From assembly GCF_003434055.1 (NCBI RefSeq), contig NZ_QVEX01000011.1, positions 107,234-171,233 of the forward strand: 64,000 bases of DNA, in the 5' to 3' direction. This DNA comes from Enterocloster aldenensis. Lineage in GTDB: Bacteria; Bacillota; Clostridia; Lachnospirales; Lachnospiraceae. The notes under the pieces were generated by a model. That model made no database searches. It worked only from the letters and a program-made list of their open reading frames with translations, and was not told the origin of the DNA. The translations under genes were made by a program, and so were the position numbers. Positions 63,939 to 64,000 of this stretch are shown here, one piece after another. Numbering within the stretch: position 1 is the stretch's first letter; each line of letters opens with the position of its first letter.

Positions 63939-64000
63939 GGGCTCTTTGTCAATAGTTGGGGTGGGATTTGTTAAAATCCCGCCCCAATTCTATGAAAAGG
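63939..64000. mobile_element. possible ISL3-family element terminus (edge of window)
   Basis: GGGCTCTTTGTCAATAGTT resembles the terminal inverted repeat of ISL3-type insertion sequences. It is followed by a hairpin GGGGTGGGATTT / AAATCCCGCCCC. The transposase would lie beyond the window, so this is tentative. Confidence 0.35.

Overview
The window reads as chromosomal sequence from a moderately GC-rich, endospore-forming, anaerobic Firmicute. Gene content, T-box leaders, a Crh-like HPr and several gene neighbourhoods fit Lachnospiraceae, perhaps the Enterocloster / [Clostridium] clostridioforme group. That placement is inference from protein resemblance, not from a search. The indicators are a pyruvate:ferredoxin oxidoreductase, rubredoxin, a spore photoproduct lyase, a VanW protein and an incomplete citrate branch. 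No prophage, CRISPR array or rRNA is visible. The only hint of a mobile element is an ISL3-like terminus in the last 60 bases.

Layout. 1-780: start of a lipoprotein gene (minus) behind a tryptophan-type T-box leader. 780-2757: nicotinamidase, cytidylate-kinase-like protein and ZIP metal transporter. 2858-6392 (minus): aromatic operon aroF-tyrA-aroA, with an unusual structured leader and an operator-like palindrome. 6892-13724: alanine/sodium symporter, EF-G-like GTPase, rubredoxin and a large GGDEF/EAL protein. 13713-15519: Crp/Fnr regulator divergent from a CPBP protease across a 24-bp perfect palindrome. 15742-19461: aconitase-family hydratase and citrate synthase. 19584-22862 (minus): one protein joining an endonuclease-Q-like domain to a UvrD-type helicase. 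23128-26949: GGDEF protein, tandem PII-like protein and DUF1538 membrane protein. 27133-29905: leucine T-box and leuS.

29997-38652: DarA-like c-di-AMP receptor, L,D-transpeptidase, several small unknowns, an extremely Cys/Gly-rich protein, AlaX-type editing protein, AI-2E-family permease, PHP phosphoesterase and VanW protein. 38924-46021: pyruvate:ferredoxin oxidoreductase, cyclopropane-synthase-like methyltransferase, MmcQ/YjbR, YdbC, tRNA-Ala(GGC) and spore photoproduct lyase. 46061-47126: a yybP-ykoY (manganese) riboswitch with its terminator, driving a coiled-coil protein and a YccF protein. 47270-51869: sucrose locus scrR-scrA-scrB with two LacI-type operators. 52012-57312: lipoprotein with 10-residue repeats, small XRE regulator, 47-residue secreted peptide, mannitol-dehydrogenase-family oxidoreductase, a 14-bp minisatellite and a DUF4015 lipoprotein. 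57401-63872: DUF1653, uvrC, hprK, murB, rapZ, whiA and a Crh-like HPr.

How the parts connect. Amino-acid supply is controlled by RNA (Trp and Leu T-boxes, possibly a new aro leader). Carbon catabolite control appears as hprK plus a Crh-like HPr in one operon, with a PTS/LacI sucrose module nearby. Second-messenger systems recur: two c-di-GMP enzymes, one c-di-AMP receptor and a tandem PII protein. The most unusual items are the manganese-riboswitch/YccF unit, the EndoQ-UvrD fusion, the DUF1538/tandem-PII pair, the Cys-rich protein and the aroF leader.
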